Shown here: piece by piece, positions 1 to 11,266 of the stretch
Numbering within the stretch: the first letter of the stretch is position 1
Layout of the letters: the number at the start of each line of letters is the position of its first letter
From: Gemmatimonadota bacterium
GTDB taxonomy: Bacteria; Gemmatimonadota; Gemmatimonadetes; Gemmatimonadales; GWC2-71-9
DNA length: 47,086 nt
NCBI GenBank assembly: GCA_040388535.1
Contig: JAZKBR010000006.1
Span: forward strand, 1-47,086
Reading direction: 5' to 3'
Notes under the pieces: generated by a model
The model's input: only the letters and a program-made list of their open reading frames with translations
Told to the model about the DNA's origin: nothing
Databases searched by the model: none
Position numbers and translations under genes: made by a program

Positions 1-3612
<3,612 letters not shown>

Positions 3613-3677
3613 TCCCCAAGTTTTTGTGTGATCGTTCCCGTGTAACAACCACATCATCCCATGCTTCAGTTGCCAAG

Positions 3678-3694
3678 ATCTGTCAAATACAGAT
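3678..3694 (+). other. Small hairpin in the 23S-5S spacer
   Basis: ATCTGT-CAAAT-ACAGAT forms a perfect 6-bp stem with a 5-base loop three bases before the 5S gene. It could be a processing signal for pre-5S RNA. This is seen in the sequence; the role is inference. Confidence 0.35.
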
Positions 3695-3696
3695 AT

Positions 3697-3816
3697 TGGC
3701 TGGCGACCAGCGCGCAGGGGCCACACCCGTTCCCATTCCGAACACGGTAGTTAAGCCCTGCAGCGTCGATGGTACTGCCACCGCGAGGTGGTGGGAGAGT
3801 AGACCGTCGTCAGCCA
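3697..3816 (+). rRNA. rrf: 5S ribosomal RNA
   Basis: A 120-base gene whose ends TGGCTGGCGAC and GTCGTCAGCCA pair as helix I. It contains the conserved CCATTCCGAACACGG block and the GGTGGGAGAGTAG 3' domain. It completes the 16S-23S-5S operon. End positions are set by the terminal helix. Confidence 0.95.
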
Positions 3817-3825
3817 CCCCCATCG

Positions 3826-3868
3826 CAAAGCCGGATTCCGTTCACGGGATCCGGCTTTGTCGTTTTCC
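3826..3868 (+). terminator. Rho-independent terminator of the rRNA operon
   Basis: A 15-bp near-perfect stem (CAAAGCCGGATTCCG / CGGGATCCGGCTTTG, loop TTCA) spans 3826-3859 directly after the 5S gene and is followed by TCGTTTTCC. The U-tract is short but the stem is strong. It separates rrn from era. Confidence 0.8.
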
Positions 3869-3877
3869 ACCCACGAC

Positions 3878-3883
3878 TATCTT
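3878..3883 (+). promoter_or_regulatory. Possible -10 element of a leaderless era promoter
   Basis: TATCTT lies 6 bases before the era ATG, just downstream of the rRNA terminator, and no GGAG-like site occurs between them. In bacteria with leaderless transcripts a -10 box at this spacing places the transcription start at the A of ATG. A TTTGTC at about the right distance upstream could be a weak -35. Pattern-based only. Confidence 0.3.
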
Positions 3884-3889
3884 CCTCCT

Positions 3890-4762
3890 ATGCCTCGCTT
3901 CGGTCACGTCGCCCTCGCTGGCCGGCCCAATGTCGGCAAGTCATCGCTCCTCAATGCCCTCCTCGGTACCCATCTCGCGATGGTGTCACCCAAGGCGCAA
4001 GCGACGCGCATTCCGACCAGCGGTGTCATCACCGACGAAGACACCCAGCTCGTGCTGATCGACCTCCCCGGCCTCCTCGACCCCGCGTACCTGCTCCAGA
4101 AAAGCATGCGGCGCATGGCCATCGAGGCACTCAATACGGTCGATCTCGTGCTCCATCTTCATCCCGCCGCCGACGCGCCTGCGCCGCCGTTCCACGAGCT
4201 CGTCCCCGACGCGCCGCCGTTCCGCGCCCAGGTGATGACCGTCTATACCAAGGGTGACCTGGTCTCGTTCGCCCGGCGGCAGGTGCTCAGCGAGGAAGCG
4301 ATCGTCACCTCGGCCCAGGATGCCAATTCCGTGCAGCGGCTCCTCGCCAAGGTGCGAGCGCTCCTTCCCGAGGGGGCCTTCCGTCACGACGTCGATGATA
4401 TCGGCACCCAGCCGGTCCGCTTCTTCGTTGGCGAGTATCTCCGTGAGGCAGCCTTCGAGGAACTCGGCGAAGAGGTCCCGTACTCCTTCGCGGCCGAGGT
4501 CGACGAGTTCCGGGAGGACCGCAAGCCGGTGTACATTCGGGCGACACTCTATATCGAGCGCGAGTCCCAGAAAGGCATCGTCATCGGCCACAAGGGCGCC
4601 ACGCTCAAGAAGATTGGTGCCCACGCCCGCATTCGGCTCGAGGAGCTCCTCGGCGAAGCGGTTTACCTGGAAACCTGGGTGAAGGTGCTGCCGAAGTGGC
4701 GTCGTTCGGCCACCGCACTCGCCCGGTTCGGTTTCCCAGTTGCTGACGACGAGAACAGCTGA
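3890..4762 (+). CDS. era: GTPase Era
   Basis: Era is an essential GTPase that binds the 3' end of 16S rRNA during 30S assembly. The 290-residue product has the P-loop GRPNVGKS at residues 11-18, the AQATR switch-I segment near 36-40, DLPG at 58-61 and a C-terminal KH domain with [13 protein letters not shown]. The G4 motif reads TKGD (120-123) rather than NKxD, a possible slight change in guanine specificity. The ATG at 3890 is chosen because Era proteins start close to the P-loop; an upstream TTG at 3857 lies inside the rRNA terminator. No Shine-Dalgarno is visible, and a TATCTT element ends 6 bases before the ATG, so the mRNA could be leaderless. Its stop overlaps the next start (TGATG). 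Confidence 0.95.
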   Translation: MPRFGHVALAGRPNVGKSSLLNALLGTHLAMVSPKAQATRIPTSGVITDEDTQLVLIDLPGLLDPAYLLQKSMRRMAIEALNTVDLVLHLHPAADAPAPPFHELVPDAPPFRAQVMTVYTKGDLVSFARRQVLSEEAIVTSAQDANSVQRLLAKVRALLPEGAFRHDVDDIGTQPVRFFVGEYLREAAFEELGEEVPYSFAAEVDEFREDRKPVYIRATLYIERESQKGIVIGHKGATLKKIGAHARIRLEELLGEAVYLETWVKVLPKWRRSATALARFGFPVADDENS

Positions 4763-4935
4763 TGGCCCTGCCGAATGAACTGCTCGACATCCTCGTCTGT
4801 CCCAAGTGTCACGGCGATCTCGAGTATCGTCGCGAACCCGAGGAAGTCCTCGTCTGCCACGCCTGTCGTCTCGTGTACGCCGTCGAAGACGATATCCCGA
4901 TCATGCTGATCGACGAAGCCAAGCCTCTTACCTGA
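4762..4935 (+). CDS. Trm112-like zinc-ribbon protein (UPF0434/YcaR type)
   Basis: A 57-residue protein that starts [16 protein letters not shown], the hallmark of the Trm112/YcaR family. It has two CxxC pairs (CPKC at 13-16, CHAC at 32-35) and the typical ending with DDIPIML. Bacterial members are small zinc-ribbon or ribbon-remnant proteins of uncertain function; eukaryotic and archaeal Trm112 activates methyltransferases. The ATG overlaps the era stop codon (TGATG), so it is probably translated by coupling. The next gene starts 5 bases after its stop. Confidence 0.85.
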   Translation: MALPNELLDILVCPKCHGDLEYRREPEEVLVCHACRLVYAVEDDIPIMLIDEAKPLT

Positions 4936-4940
4936 TTCCC

Positions 4941-6731
4941 GTGACCATACCCGATCAACTGCGCGCAGACGCGGCCACGCTCGCTGCGTCGCTTGAAGCC
5001 GATTTTGTCGGCACCGAACACCTCTTCCTCGCCTGGCTCGAGTCGGCCACCGGACCTGCCGCCGATACCATGCGGGCAGCTGGCCTGACGCCGGAAGCGT
5101 TTCGCACGCTGCTCGCGTCGGGCAAACAGCGCCGTCGCGGGCCAGGGCCCGTCGCTGCTCCCGGTGGACTCTCCTCGCAAGGCCAGCGCGTGCTCGAACT
5201 CGCGGCCGAACTCGCGACGGCCGACGGTCGCACCGAGGGCAATGCCGACGACATCATCCTCGCGATGATCCGGGAGCCACGCGGCGCACTCGCCCGCGCG
5301 TTAAGCGAATTCCAGTTGAAGCCATCAAAGCTGCGCGCCATCATCCGGCCAGGATCAGCGGAAGTCTCCCGGCCCGAACGCGAACCGCGCGAGCCGAGAG
5401 AGCCGCGTGAAGCGAAAGAGCCGCGCGAACCGAAGGAACCACGCGAGCCCAAAGAGCCGCGCGAGCCGAAGGAACCACGCGAACCCCGTGAGCCGCGCCC
5501 GAAGCAGGAGCCGAAAGGCGACCCGAAGCCCCGGCCGGAGCCGCGCCCGAAGCCCGAGCCGCGGCCGCGCCGCGACCCCGAGACCGACGACATTCCGTTT
5601 GCGCGCGCTCCTGAGCGGCCCCGGCTGACGCCGCCGCCCAAGCCGCCGCGCGACGCACCTATCGAGAAGAAGAAGCGCGCGGTGCCACTGTCCGCGGTGC
5701 TCTTCCTGGCCGTGCCCCTCGCCGTCTATCTGTCGCAGACGCACGGCGACCCGGTCTGGATCTTCGCAGCGGCCTGCCTCGGCGTGTTGCCGCTCGCGGG
5801 GCTGATGGGCAATGCCACCGAACACCTGGCCGAGCGCACCGGGCCGACGCTCGGCGGACTGCTCAACGCGACGTTCGGCAATGCGGCCGAGCTGATCATC
5901 GCCATCGCGGCGCTGCGCGCTGGATATGTCGATCTGGTGAAGGCCTCGATCACCGGCTCGATCCTCGGCAACCTGCTGCTGATCCTCGGACTCTCGCTCG
6001 TCGTGGGTGGCAGTCGGCGATCGTTGCTCTCGTTCAACCGGACCAATGCCGGAATGGGTGCGGCGATGCTCGCGCTCGCGGTGGCGGGCCTGATCTTCCC
6101 GGCGCTCTTCCACGCCATTCATCCCGAAGCACTGGTGGGTGTGGAACTGCATCTCTCCGAGGCCGTGGCCACTGTGCTCGCGGTGACCTACGGCTTCTCC
6201 TTGCTCTTCGTCCTGCGGACCCACAAGCCGCTCTTCGGCGGCGGTGGGCACGGCGGCCTTGACGGGCCATCGTGGGGCGTCGGCAAAGCGGTCGGGCTCC
6301 TGGCGCTGGGCACGGCCGGGGTGGCCGTCATGTCCGAGATCCTCGTCCACCAGGTCGGGGCGGTTACCGCGAATCTCGGCATTTCACAGGCGTTCCTGGG
6401 CCTGATCATCATCCCGATCATCGGCAATGCGGCCGAGCATGCGACCGCCATTGTGGTGGCACGGAAGGGGCAGACCGACCTCGCGTTCCAGATCGCCCTC
6501 GGGTCGAGCACTCAAGTTGCATTGCTGATTGCGCCGATACTGGTCTTTGCCGGAGCCTTCATGGGGGTGGCCGGGATGAACCTGGTCTTCTCCACCTTCG
6601 AGATCGTGGGGCTCTGCATGGCGGTGATTGTCTCGGCGTTCATCACCCTCGATGGCGAGTCGCACTGGTTCGAGGGCGTCCAGCTCCTGGCGCTCTATGC
6701 CCTCATCGGGGCTGCGGCGTGGTTTATTTGA
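4941..6731 (+). CDS. cax: Clp N-domain / Ca2+:H+ exchanger (CAX) fusion protein
   Basis: A 596-residue fusion. Residues 1-135 resemble the double Clp N-domain of ClpC/ClpA: the first repeat has FVGTEH at 22-27, the second has NADDIILAMIRE at 101-112. Residues 146-212 are a charged proline linker of PRE-PKE units. From about residue 247 the protein is a cation/proton exchanger with around 11 membrane segments and the two CAX repeat signatures, GNATEH/GNAAELI (290-320) and GNAAEHATAI in the second half. Such exchangers use the proton gradient to export Ca2+ across the inner membrane. The GTG at 4941 is preferred: it lies 5 bases after the preceding stop and begins right at the Clp domain, whereas upstream codons in this frame run through the Trm112-like gene and read Arg-rich nonsense. 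No AAA+ ATPase domain is present, so the Clp module is likely a binding or sensing domain. Confidence 0.85.
   Translation: MTIPDQLRADAATLAASLEADFVGTEHLFLAWLESATGPAADTMRAAGLTPEAFRTLLASGKQRRRGPGPVAAPGGLSSQGQRVLELAAELATADGRTEGNADDIILAMIREPRGALARALSEFQLKPSKLRAIIRPGSAEVSRPEREPREPREPREAKEPREPKEPREPKEPREPKEPREPREPRPKQEPKGDPKPRPEPRPKPEPRPRRDPETDDIPFARAPERPRLTPPPKPPRDAPIEKKKRAVPLSAVLFLAVPLAVYLSQTHGDPVWIFAAACLGVLPLAGLMGNATEHLAERTGPTLGGLLNATFGNAAELIIAIAALRAGYVDLVKASITGSILGNLLLILGLSLVVGGSRRSLLSFNRTNAGMGAAMLALAVAGLIFPALFHAIHPEALVGVELHLSEAVATVLAVTYGFSLLFVLRTHKPLFGGGGHGGLDGPSWGVGKAVGLLALGTAGVAVMSEILVHQVGAVTANLGISQAFLGLIIIPIIGNAAEHATAIVVARKGQTDLAFQIALGSSTQVALLIAPILVFAGAFMGVAGMNLVFSTFEIVGLCMAVIVSAFITLDGESHWFEGVQLLALYALIGAAAWFI
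5376..5576 (+). repeat. In-frame REP/KEP coding minisatellite in the exchanger linker
   Basis: Short degenerate units of 9-18 bases (GAGCCGCGCGAACCGAAGG type) repeat in frame and encode alternating PRE/PKE tripeptides, then PKPRPEPRP runs. The result is a highly charged, extended, proline-rich segment of about 67 residues between the soluble Clp domain and the membrane exchanger. Such repeats change length by slippage. Confidence 0.85.
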
Positions 6732-6756
6732 CGCTCCTGTCCGGTCCGCGTACGTT
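6728..6756 (+). promoter_or_regulatory. Candidate sigma-70 promoter for the GGDEF-like gene
   Basis: TTGACG (6728-6733), a 17-base spacer, then TACGTT (6751-6756). The -35 box overlaps the stop codon of the exchanger gene. It resembles the tRNA promoter near 46851 in spacing and -10 form. The predicted start would leave a 5' leader of roughly 26 bases before the GTG at 6789. Confidence 0.45.
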
Positions 6757-6788
6757 GCCTGTCCTGACCCTCGTCCCGGAGTGCCGAC

Positions 6789-7778
6789 GTGCGAATGCAG
6801 CGGCGCATCCTACTCTACTGCGGCGCCGATGACCGGCCACCGCCCGAGCTCCTCGGGCGGTGGGCGGCGGCACGCGACCTCGCGATCGAGGCCTATGCCT
6901 CTCCCGCGGAGGTCGAGGCCCTGGTGCTGCGCGGACGCGGTGCGCTGGTGTTCGTCGACGACGACCCGACTTCCCCCGAGCGGGAGGCGATGGTCCGTCG
7001 GCTGAAGTCAGATTCGTTCACCGCGATCGTTCCCGTGACGGTGCTCACGCGGGGCCACGACGCGGCGGCCAACTGCCGCTGGTACGATGCTGGTGCCGAT
7101 GAAATCCTGACGCCACTCTTCGATCCGCAGGAACAGCGCGCGCGACTCGACGCGCTGATCGCCCGTACCGAGCGAGACGTGGCGGTGCACCCCTCCACTC
7201 GGCTCCCCGGCACGACCGAGATCGAACGCGAGATGCGGCGCCGCCTCGACGCGAGCCTGCCGTTCGCAGTCTGCTATGCCGACCTCGATCACTTCAAGGA
7301 GTTCAACGATCGCTACAGCTACTACGACGGCGATCGCGTCATCTACATCCTCTCGCGCATTCTCCACGACGTCGTGCGCGGTATGCTCGGTGCCGACGGC
7401 TTCGTCGGACATATCGGCGGCGACGACTTCATCTTCATCACGTCGCTGGGTGACCATGCGCCGGTGTGCAGCGAGATTCTCGCCGTGTTCGACGAACTGA
7501 TTCCGCTGCAATACAGCGAACAGGATCGACGCGCCGGCTATTTCTTCGGCAAGGACCGGCGCGGTCAGCTCCACCGGGTGCCGCTGATGACGCTGTCGAT
7601 CGGCGTGGTGACCAATCAGCATCGTCGCTTCACCCACCCGGCGCAGGTGAGCGAGCTGGCGACCGAAATGAAGAGTTACGCCAAGACGCTGCCGGGATCA
7701 GTCTTTGTTGTCGATCGTCGCCGTGGAGACCAGGAATTGCGGAGTGGTCCCGGCGGACGTGACGCCCGCTCCTCGTGA
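6789..7778 (+). CDS. Receiver-like / GGDEF-domain protein (putative diguanylate cyclase)
   Basis: A 329-residue protein. Residues 1-130 look like a degenerate response-regulator receiver (VFVDDD at 55-59 and a Thr/Ala-to-GADEILTPLFDP ending). Residues 150-310 form a GGDEF domain with YADLDHFKEFND (163-174) and GHIGGDDF (207-214). GGDEF enzymes make cyclic-di-GMP from GTP. The fourth residue of the signature is Asp instead of Glu, and no RxxD feedback site precedes it, so activity may be reduced or lost. The gene probably has its own promoter at 6728 and ends 7 bases before the next ATG. The start is GTG 6789; an in-frame ATG at 6795 is an alternative. Confidence 0.8.
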   Translation: MRMQRRILLYCGADDRPPPELLGRWAAARDLAIEAYASPAEVEALVLRGRGALVFVDDDPTSPEREAMVRRLKSDSFTAIVPVTVLTRGHDAAANCRWYDAGADEILTPLFDPQEQRARLDALIARTERDVAVHPSTRLPGTTEIEREMRRRLDASLPFAVCYADLDHFKEFNDRYSYYDGDRVIYILSRILHDVVRGMLGADGFVGHIGGDDFIFITSLGDHAPVCSEILAVFDELIPLQYSEQDRRAGYFFGKDRRGQLHRVPLMTLSIGVVTNQHRRFTHPAQVSELATEMKSYAKTLPGSVFVVDRRRGDQELRSGPGGRDARSS

Positions 7779-7785
7779 GGATGTC

Positions 7786-8520
7786 ATGAATGTGACCTGT
7801 CCGCAGTGCGCGACGGTGTTCCGCGTTGATCCGGCGAAGGTGCCGGAGCGCGGCGTCCGTGCCCGCTGCTCGGTGTGTGCCGCGTTGATCGCGGTCCGTC
7901 GTCCGGTGGCATCGCCGGTGCTCCCGCGCGAATCCGCGCCGGCCATCGCCGCACCCGTGCCGATGCCGCCGCCCGCAGCGGTACCGCCGCCGCCGGTCTT
8001 CGAACTGCCGCCGGCCCCGATGCCGAGCCCCGCTCCACGTCCGGCACCGGCACCGGCGCCCGCACCAGTGACTCCGCCGCCGCCGGCACCGATCGCGGTG
8101 TCGCCTGCGTTTCCGAGCATCGAGTTCGACGAAACGCCGATCCCGCCGCTCTCGCCCCCGTCGGTGCCCTTCGCGACGCTGCCGAAGGACTCGGCCATGC
8201 CGCCCGCGCCGCCGCCGCCGGTGGCGCCGCTCTCGCCGCCGAGCGGCAATCGCTTCAGCAATCCGTTCCTCCAGCAGGATCCCTCCACCAGGGCGCGTCG
8301 ACTGGCTCGGGCGCTCGTCTCCGATCTCGTCGTCTATCATCCCGAGAAGCGGCAACGCGGTCTGGCCGAGGGAAACCTCAAGGACCTCTTTGCCGAGGAG
8401 ATCCGGAAGAGCTGGGAGGAGTACACCGAGCAGGTCGGGGAAGACGTCGCATCGACGACGCCGTACTTCACGGAAGCACTCAACGAGATCCTGGCCGAGG
8501 GACGCGCGCTCTTCGGGTGA
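7786..8520 (+). CDS. MJ0042-type zinc-ribbon protein with proline-rich linker
   Basis: A 244-residue protein starting MNVTCPQCATVFRVDPAKVP, which matches the MJ0042/PF13717 zinc-ribbon pattern with CxxC pairs at CPQC and CSVC. Residues of about 42-150 are almost entirely Pro and Ala with no predicted fold. The last 95 residues form a separate charged helical domain (from NRFSNPFLQQD to the C-terminus) that I do not recognise. In other phyla this ribbon is found at the N-terminus of membrane or motility-linked proteins; no membrane segment is seen here. The ATG at 7786 has a GAGG site at 7777-7780, which decides against the longer TTG-initiated frame. Confidence 0.75.
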   Translation: MNVTCPQCATVFRVDPAKVPERGVRARCSVCAALIAVRRPVASPVLPRESAPAIAAPVPMPPPAAVPPPPVFELPPAPMPSPAPRPAPAPAPAPVTPPPPAPIAVSPAFPSIEFDETPIPPLSPPSVPFATLPKDSAMPPAPPPPVAPLSPPSGNRFSNPFLQQDPSTRARRLARALVSDLVVYHPEKRQRGLAEGNLKDLFAEEIRKSWEEYTEQVGEDVASTTPYFTEALNEILAEGRALFG

Positions 8521-8546
8521 TTCCGCTATTATTCCTGTCTGACGTC

Positions 8547-8588
8547 GGGCCGTTCGCCGTCGCCCACCGTGGGGCGGGTGAGCGGCCC
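8547..8588 (+). promoter_or_regulatory. Strong hairpin in the prfB leader
   Basis: GGGCCGTTCGCC..CGCCC pairs with GGGCG..GGTGAGCGGCCC around an ACCGTG loop, giving a stem of about 17 bp. It sits between the zinc-ribbon gene stop and the prfB ribosome site (AGGAG at 8607-8611). No U-tract follows, so it is not a typical terminator. It may stabilise the mRNA or regulate prfB. Confidence 0.4.
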
Positions 8589-8617
8589 GATCCGCACCAG
8601 AAAGACAGGAGCACCTG

Positions 8618-9722
8618 ATGGCAGATCTGGCAGAGCGCGTGGCAGGGTTGAAGAAGCAGGTTCTCGAGCTACGAGACTTCCTTTGACCTCGATCACCGGA
8701 TAGCGCGACTCACTGATCTCGAAGCCAAGCAGGCCGATTCGGCCTTCTGGGCCGACGCGGCGCGCGCACGAGAGCAGGTGCAGGAGATCAAGACCCTGAA
8801 GGGATGGATCACTCCCTATCAGGATCTCGTCAATCGGATCGGCGATGCCGAAGGGCTCCTCGAACTGCTCGAACTCGAACCAGACCCGGCCCTGTCTCAG
8901 GATCTCGAAGGAGAGATCGCGCGGATCTCGCGCGAGCTCCAGAGCTTCTCCCTGCAGACGATGCTGCAAGGTCCCGACGACGGGCGCGATGCCATCCTCA
9001 CCATCCACCCAGGCGCTGGCGGCACCGAGTCCCAGGACTGGGCCGAGATGCTGATGTACATGTATCGTCGCTGGGCAGAGCGGAAAGGATTCTCCGTTTC
9101 CGTGATGGACCTGATGCCGGGCGAAGAGGCCGGAATCAAGTCGGTCACCATCGAGATCAAGGGGCAGTACGCCTACGGTTTCCTGAAGGCCGAGAAGGGC
9201 GTCCACCGGCTGGTCCGGATTTCTCCCTATGATTCGCAGGCGCGGCGTCACACCTCATTCGCCTCGGTCTTCGTCTATCCCGACATCGATGACACGATCG
9301 AGATCGACTTGCGCGACGAAGACATCAAGATGGATGTCTATCGCGCATCGGGTGCCGGCGGCCAGCACGTCAACAAGACGTCGTCAGCCGTGCGACTCAC
9401 CCACGAACCGACCGGCCTCGTGGTGACCTGCCAGCAGGAACGGAGTCAGTTCAAGAACAAGGACACCGCGATGAAGATGCTGCGGGCGGCGCTCTACCAG
9501 CGCAAGCTGGAGGAGCAGGAGGCGGCGAAAGCGCTGGTCGAGGCCACCAAGACCGACAACTCCTGGGGCAACCAGATCCGGTCATACGTGTTCCAGCCGT
9601 ACACCATGGTCAACGACCACCGGACCGAGTTGAAGCTGTCGGATGCGCAGGGCGTGATGAACGGTGACCTCGACGAATTCATCGAGGCGTACCTCAAGCG
9701 GTTCGGAGGAAAGGCGGCGTGA
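8618..9722 (+). CDS. prfB: Peptide chain release factor 2 with programmed +1 frameshift
   Basis: RF2 releases peptides at UGA and UAA. Translation begins at ATG 8618 (AGGAG upstream) and after 22 codons meets CTT TGA C at 8681-8687; a +1 slip on CTT skips base 8684 and continues as GAC CTC GAT to 9722, giving 367 residues against 365 in E. coli. This is the conserved RF2 autoregulatory frameshift: low RF2 favours slipping at its own UGA. The upstream SD-like stimulator is weak (CGAGAC rather than AGGGGG). The catalytic GGQ is at 247-249. The stop-recognition tripeptide reads SPY at 202-204 instead of the usual SPF. The lysS start overlaps the stop (GTGA), the same gene order as in E. coli. 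Confidence 0.96.
8681..8687 (+). promoter_or_regulatory. Programmed +1 frameshift site CTTTGAC
   Basis: The heptamer CTT-TGA-C follows codon 21 of prfB. The zero frame ends at TGA 8684-8686; the +1 frame starting GAC at 8685 is open to the end of RF2. The sequence is identical to the classic E. coli shift site. Confidence 0.95.
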
Positions 9723-11260
9723 GCGAGCACCTGCTGGAACGGACGCATATCGAGGAGGCCCGTCGCGCCAAGCGCGCGGAACTCGAGGCCAATGGTGTCG
9801 CGGCGTACGGCTACTCCTACGCCCGCAGCCATCTTGCCGCCGAGGCGCTCGCGCTGTGGGACGACGCGATGGGCGAGGACGGCCCCGCGGTGCGTGTCGC
9901 CGGCCGTCTGGTGGCCTGGCGCGGGCAGGGCAAGACCATCTTCGCGCACCTGGAGGATGTGTCGGGTCGGATTCAGCTCTATCTCCGCCGCGATCAACTC
10001 GAGGCGCTCTGGTCCACGATCGAGCGACTCGACCTCGATGATCACGTGGGCGTCGCGGGCCGGCTCTTCCGCACGCGCTCCGGCGAGATCAGTGTGGCCG
10101 TGCGCGACGTGGAACTGCTCTCCAAGTCACTGCGGGCCCTGCCGCGTGGCAAGGTCGAGACCCTTCCCGACGGCAGTACGGTACTTCACGGCGGGCTGAC
10201 CGATCCGGAAGTGCGCTACCGTCAGCGCTACGCCGACTTCGCCGTGCACCCCGAACTCCGCGAGACCTTCCGGCTGCGCGCCCGCGTCATCGGCTACATC
10301 CGGCGGTTCCTCGACGAGCGTGGCTTCCTCGAAGTGGAAACCCCGGTGCTGCAGCCGCTCTATGGTGGCGCATCGGCCCGGCCGTTCGTGACCCATCACA
10401 ACGCGCTCGACATGCCGCTCTTTCTGCGCATCGCCGACGAGCTCTATCTCAAGCGATTGATCGTGGGTGGCTTCGAGCGGGTGTACGAGATCGGCCACGA
10501 CTTCCGCAACGAAGGAATGGACCGGACCCACAATCCCGAATTCACCATGCTCGAGTGGTATCAGGCGTATGCCGACTACCGCGACGTGCTGGCGATGTTC
10601 GAGGAACTTCTCGCGGGCATCGTGCATTCATCCCTCGACACGCTGATCCTTGAGCGGCAGGGTGTCTCGCTCGACTTCACGGCACCTTATCGCCGGGTGT
10701 CGTTTGTCGAGGGGATCAAAGCGACCAGCGGCATCGACGTGCTGACGAACACGGAGGAGGAGATGCGCGAGTATCTCCGTCGCCAGGGCGAGCCGGCCGA
10801 AGCCGTGGCCACGATGGCCGGTGGGCGACTGCTCGACGAGGTGTTCAAGGCCTCACTCGAGCCGACGCTGGTCCAGCCAACCTTCGTCCTCGACTATCCC
10901 AAGGCACTCTCCCCGCTGGCGAAGCCGCACCGCGATGATCCACGGCTCACCGAGCGCTTCGAGTTCTTCGTGCTCGGGCGCGAGGTCGCCAACGCGTTCA
11001 GCGAATTGAATGACCCCGACGACCAGCGCAGCCGCTTCGAGGACCAGGTCAATCAGCGCGCAGCCGGCGACGAGGAAGCGCAGCAGTTCGATGCCGACTA
11101 CATCCGGGCGCTCGAGTTCGGGATGCCACCCACCGGCGGGATCGGTGTCGGCATCGACCGGCTCGTGATGCTCCTGGCCGATGAGGCTTCCATTCGCGAC
11201 GTGATTCTCTTCCCGGCGATGCGACCCGAGAGCGACGGCCGCCCGGCCGACAGCGAGTAA
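9719..11260 (+). CDS. lysS: Lysyl-tRNA synthetase, class II
   Basis: The 513-residue enzyme charges tRNA-Lys. The N-terminal OB-fold anticodon-binding domain covers about 55-150 (VRVAGRLVAWRGQGK). The class II core follows: motif 2 FRNEGMDRTHNPEF from residue 262 and motif 3 GGIGVGIDRLVML from 473. Length matches bacterial LysS (505 in E. coli). The GTG start overlaps the prfB stop by GTGA, so the two are translationally coupled. The next gene starts 6 bases downstream. Confidence 0.96.
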   Translation: MSEHLLERTHIEEARRAKRAELEANGVAAYGYSYARSHLAAEALALWDDAMGEDGPAVRVAGRLVAWRGQGKTIFAHLEDVSGRIQLYLRRDQLEALWSTIERLDLDDHVGVAGRLFRTRSGEISVAVRDVELLSKSLRALPRGKVETLPDGSTVLHGGLTDPEVRYRQRYADFAVHPELRETFRLRARVIGYIRRFLDERGFLEVETPVLQPLYGGASARPFVTHHNALDMPLFLRIADELYLKRLIVGGFERVYEIGHDFRNEGMDRTHNPEFTMLEWYQAYADYRDVLAMFEELLAGIVHSSLDTLILERQGVSLDFTAPYRRVSFVEGIKATSGIDVLTNTEEEMREYLRRQGEPAEAVATMAGGRLLDEVFKASLEPTLVQPTFVLDYPKALSPLAKPHRDDPRLTERFEFFVLGREVANAFSELNDPDDQRSRFEDQVNQRAAGDEEAQQFDADYIRALEFGMPPTGGIGVGIDRLVMLLADEASIRDVILFPAMRPESDGRPADSE

Positions 11261-11266
11261 CGCACC

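Noticed and set aside
3857-3889. An upstream TTG start for era
   Set aside because: It lies inside the terminator stem after the 5S gene and adds residues not found in Era proteins.
4806-4940. The exchanger fusion starting upstream at 4806
   Set aside because: This would overlap nearly the whole Trm112-like gene in another frame with an Arg-rich, unconserved sequence; GTG 4941 starts exactly at the Clp domain.
5376-5576. A CRISPR-like or intergenic repeat array
   Set aside because: Units are very short, have no spacers and keep the reading frame of the exchanger.
8618-8687. prfB as a frameshifted pseudogene
   Set aside because: The break is exactly at the conserved CTTTGAC shift site and the rest of RF2 is intact, so it is programmed.
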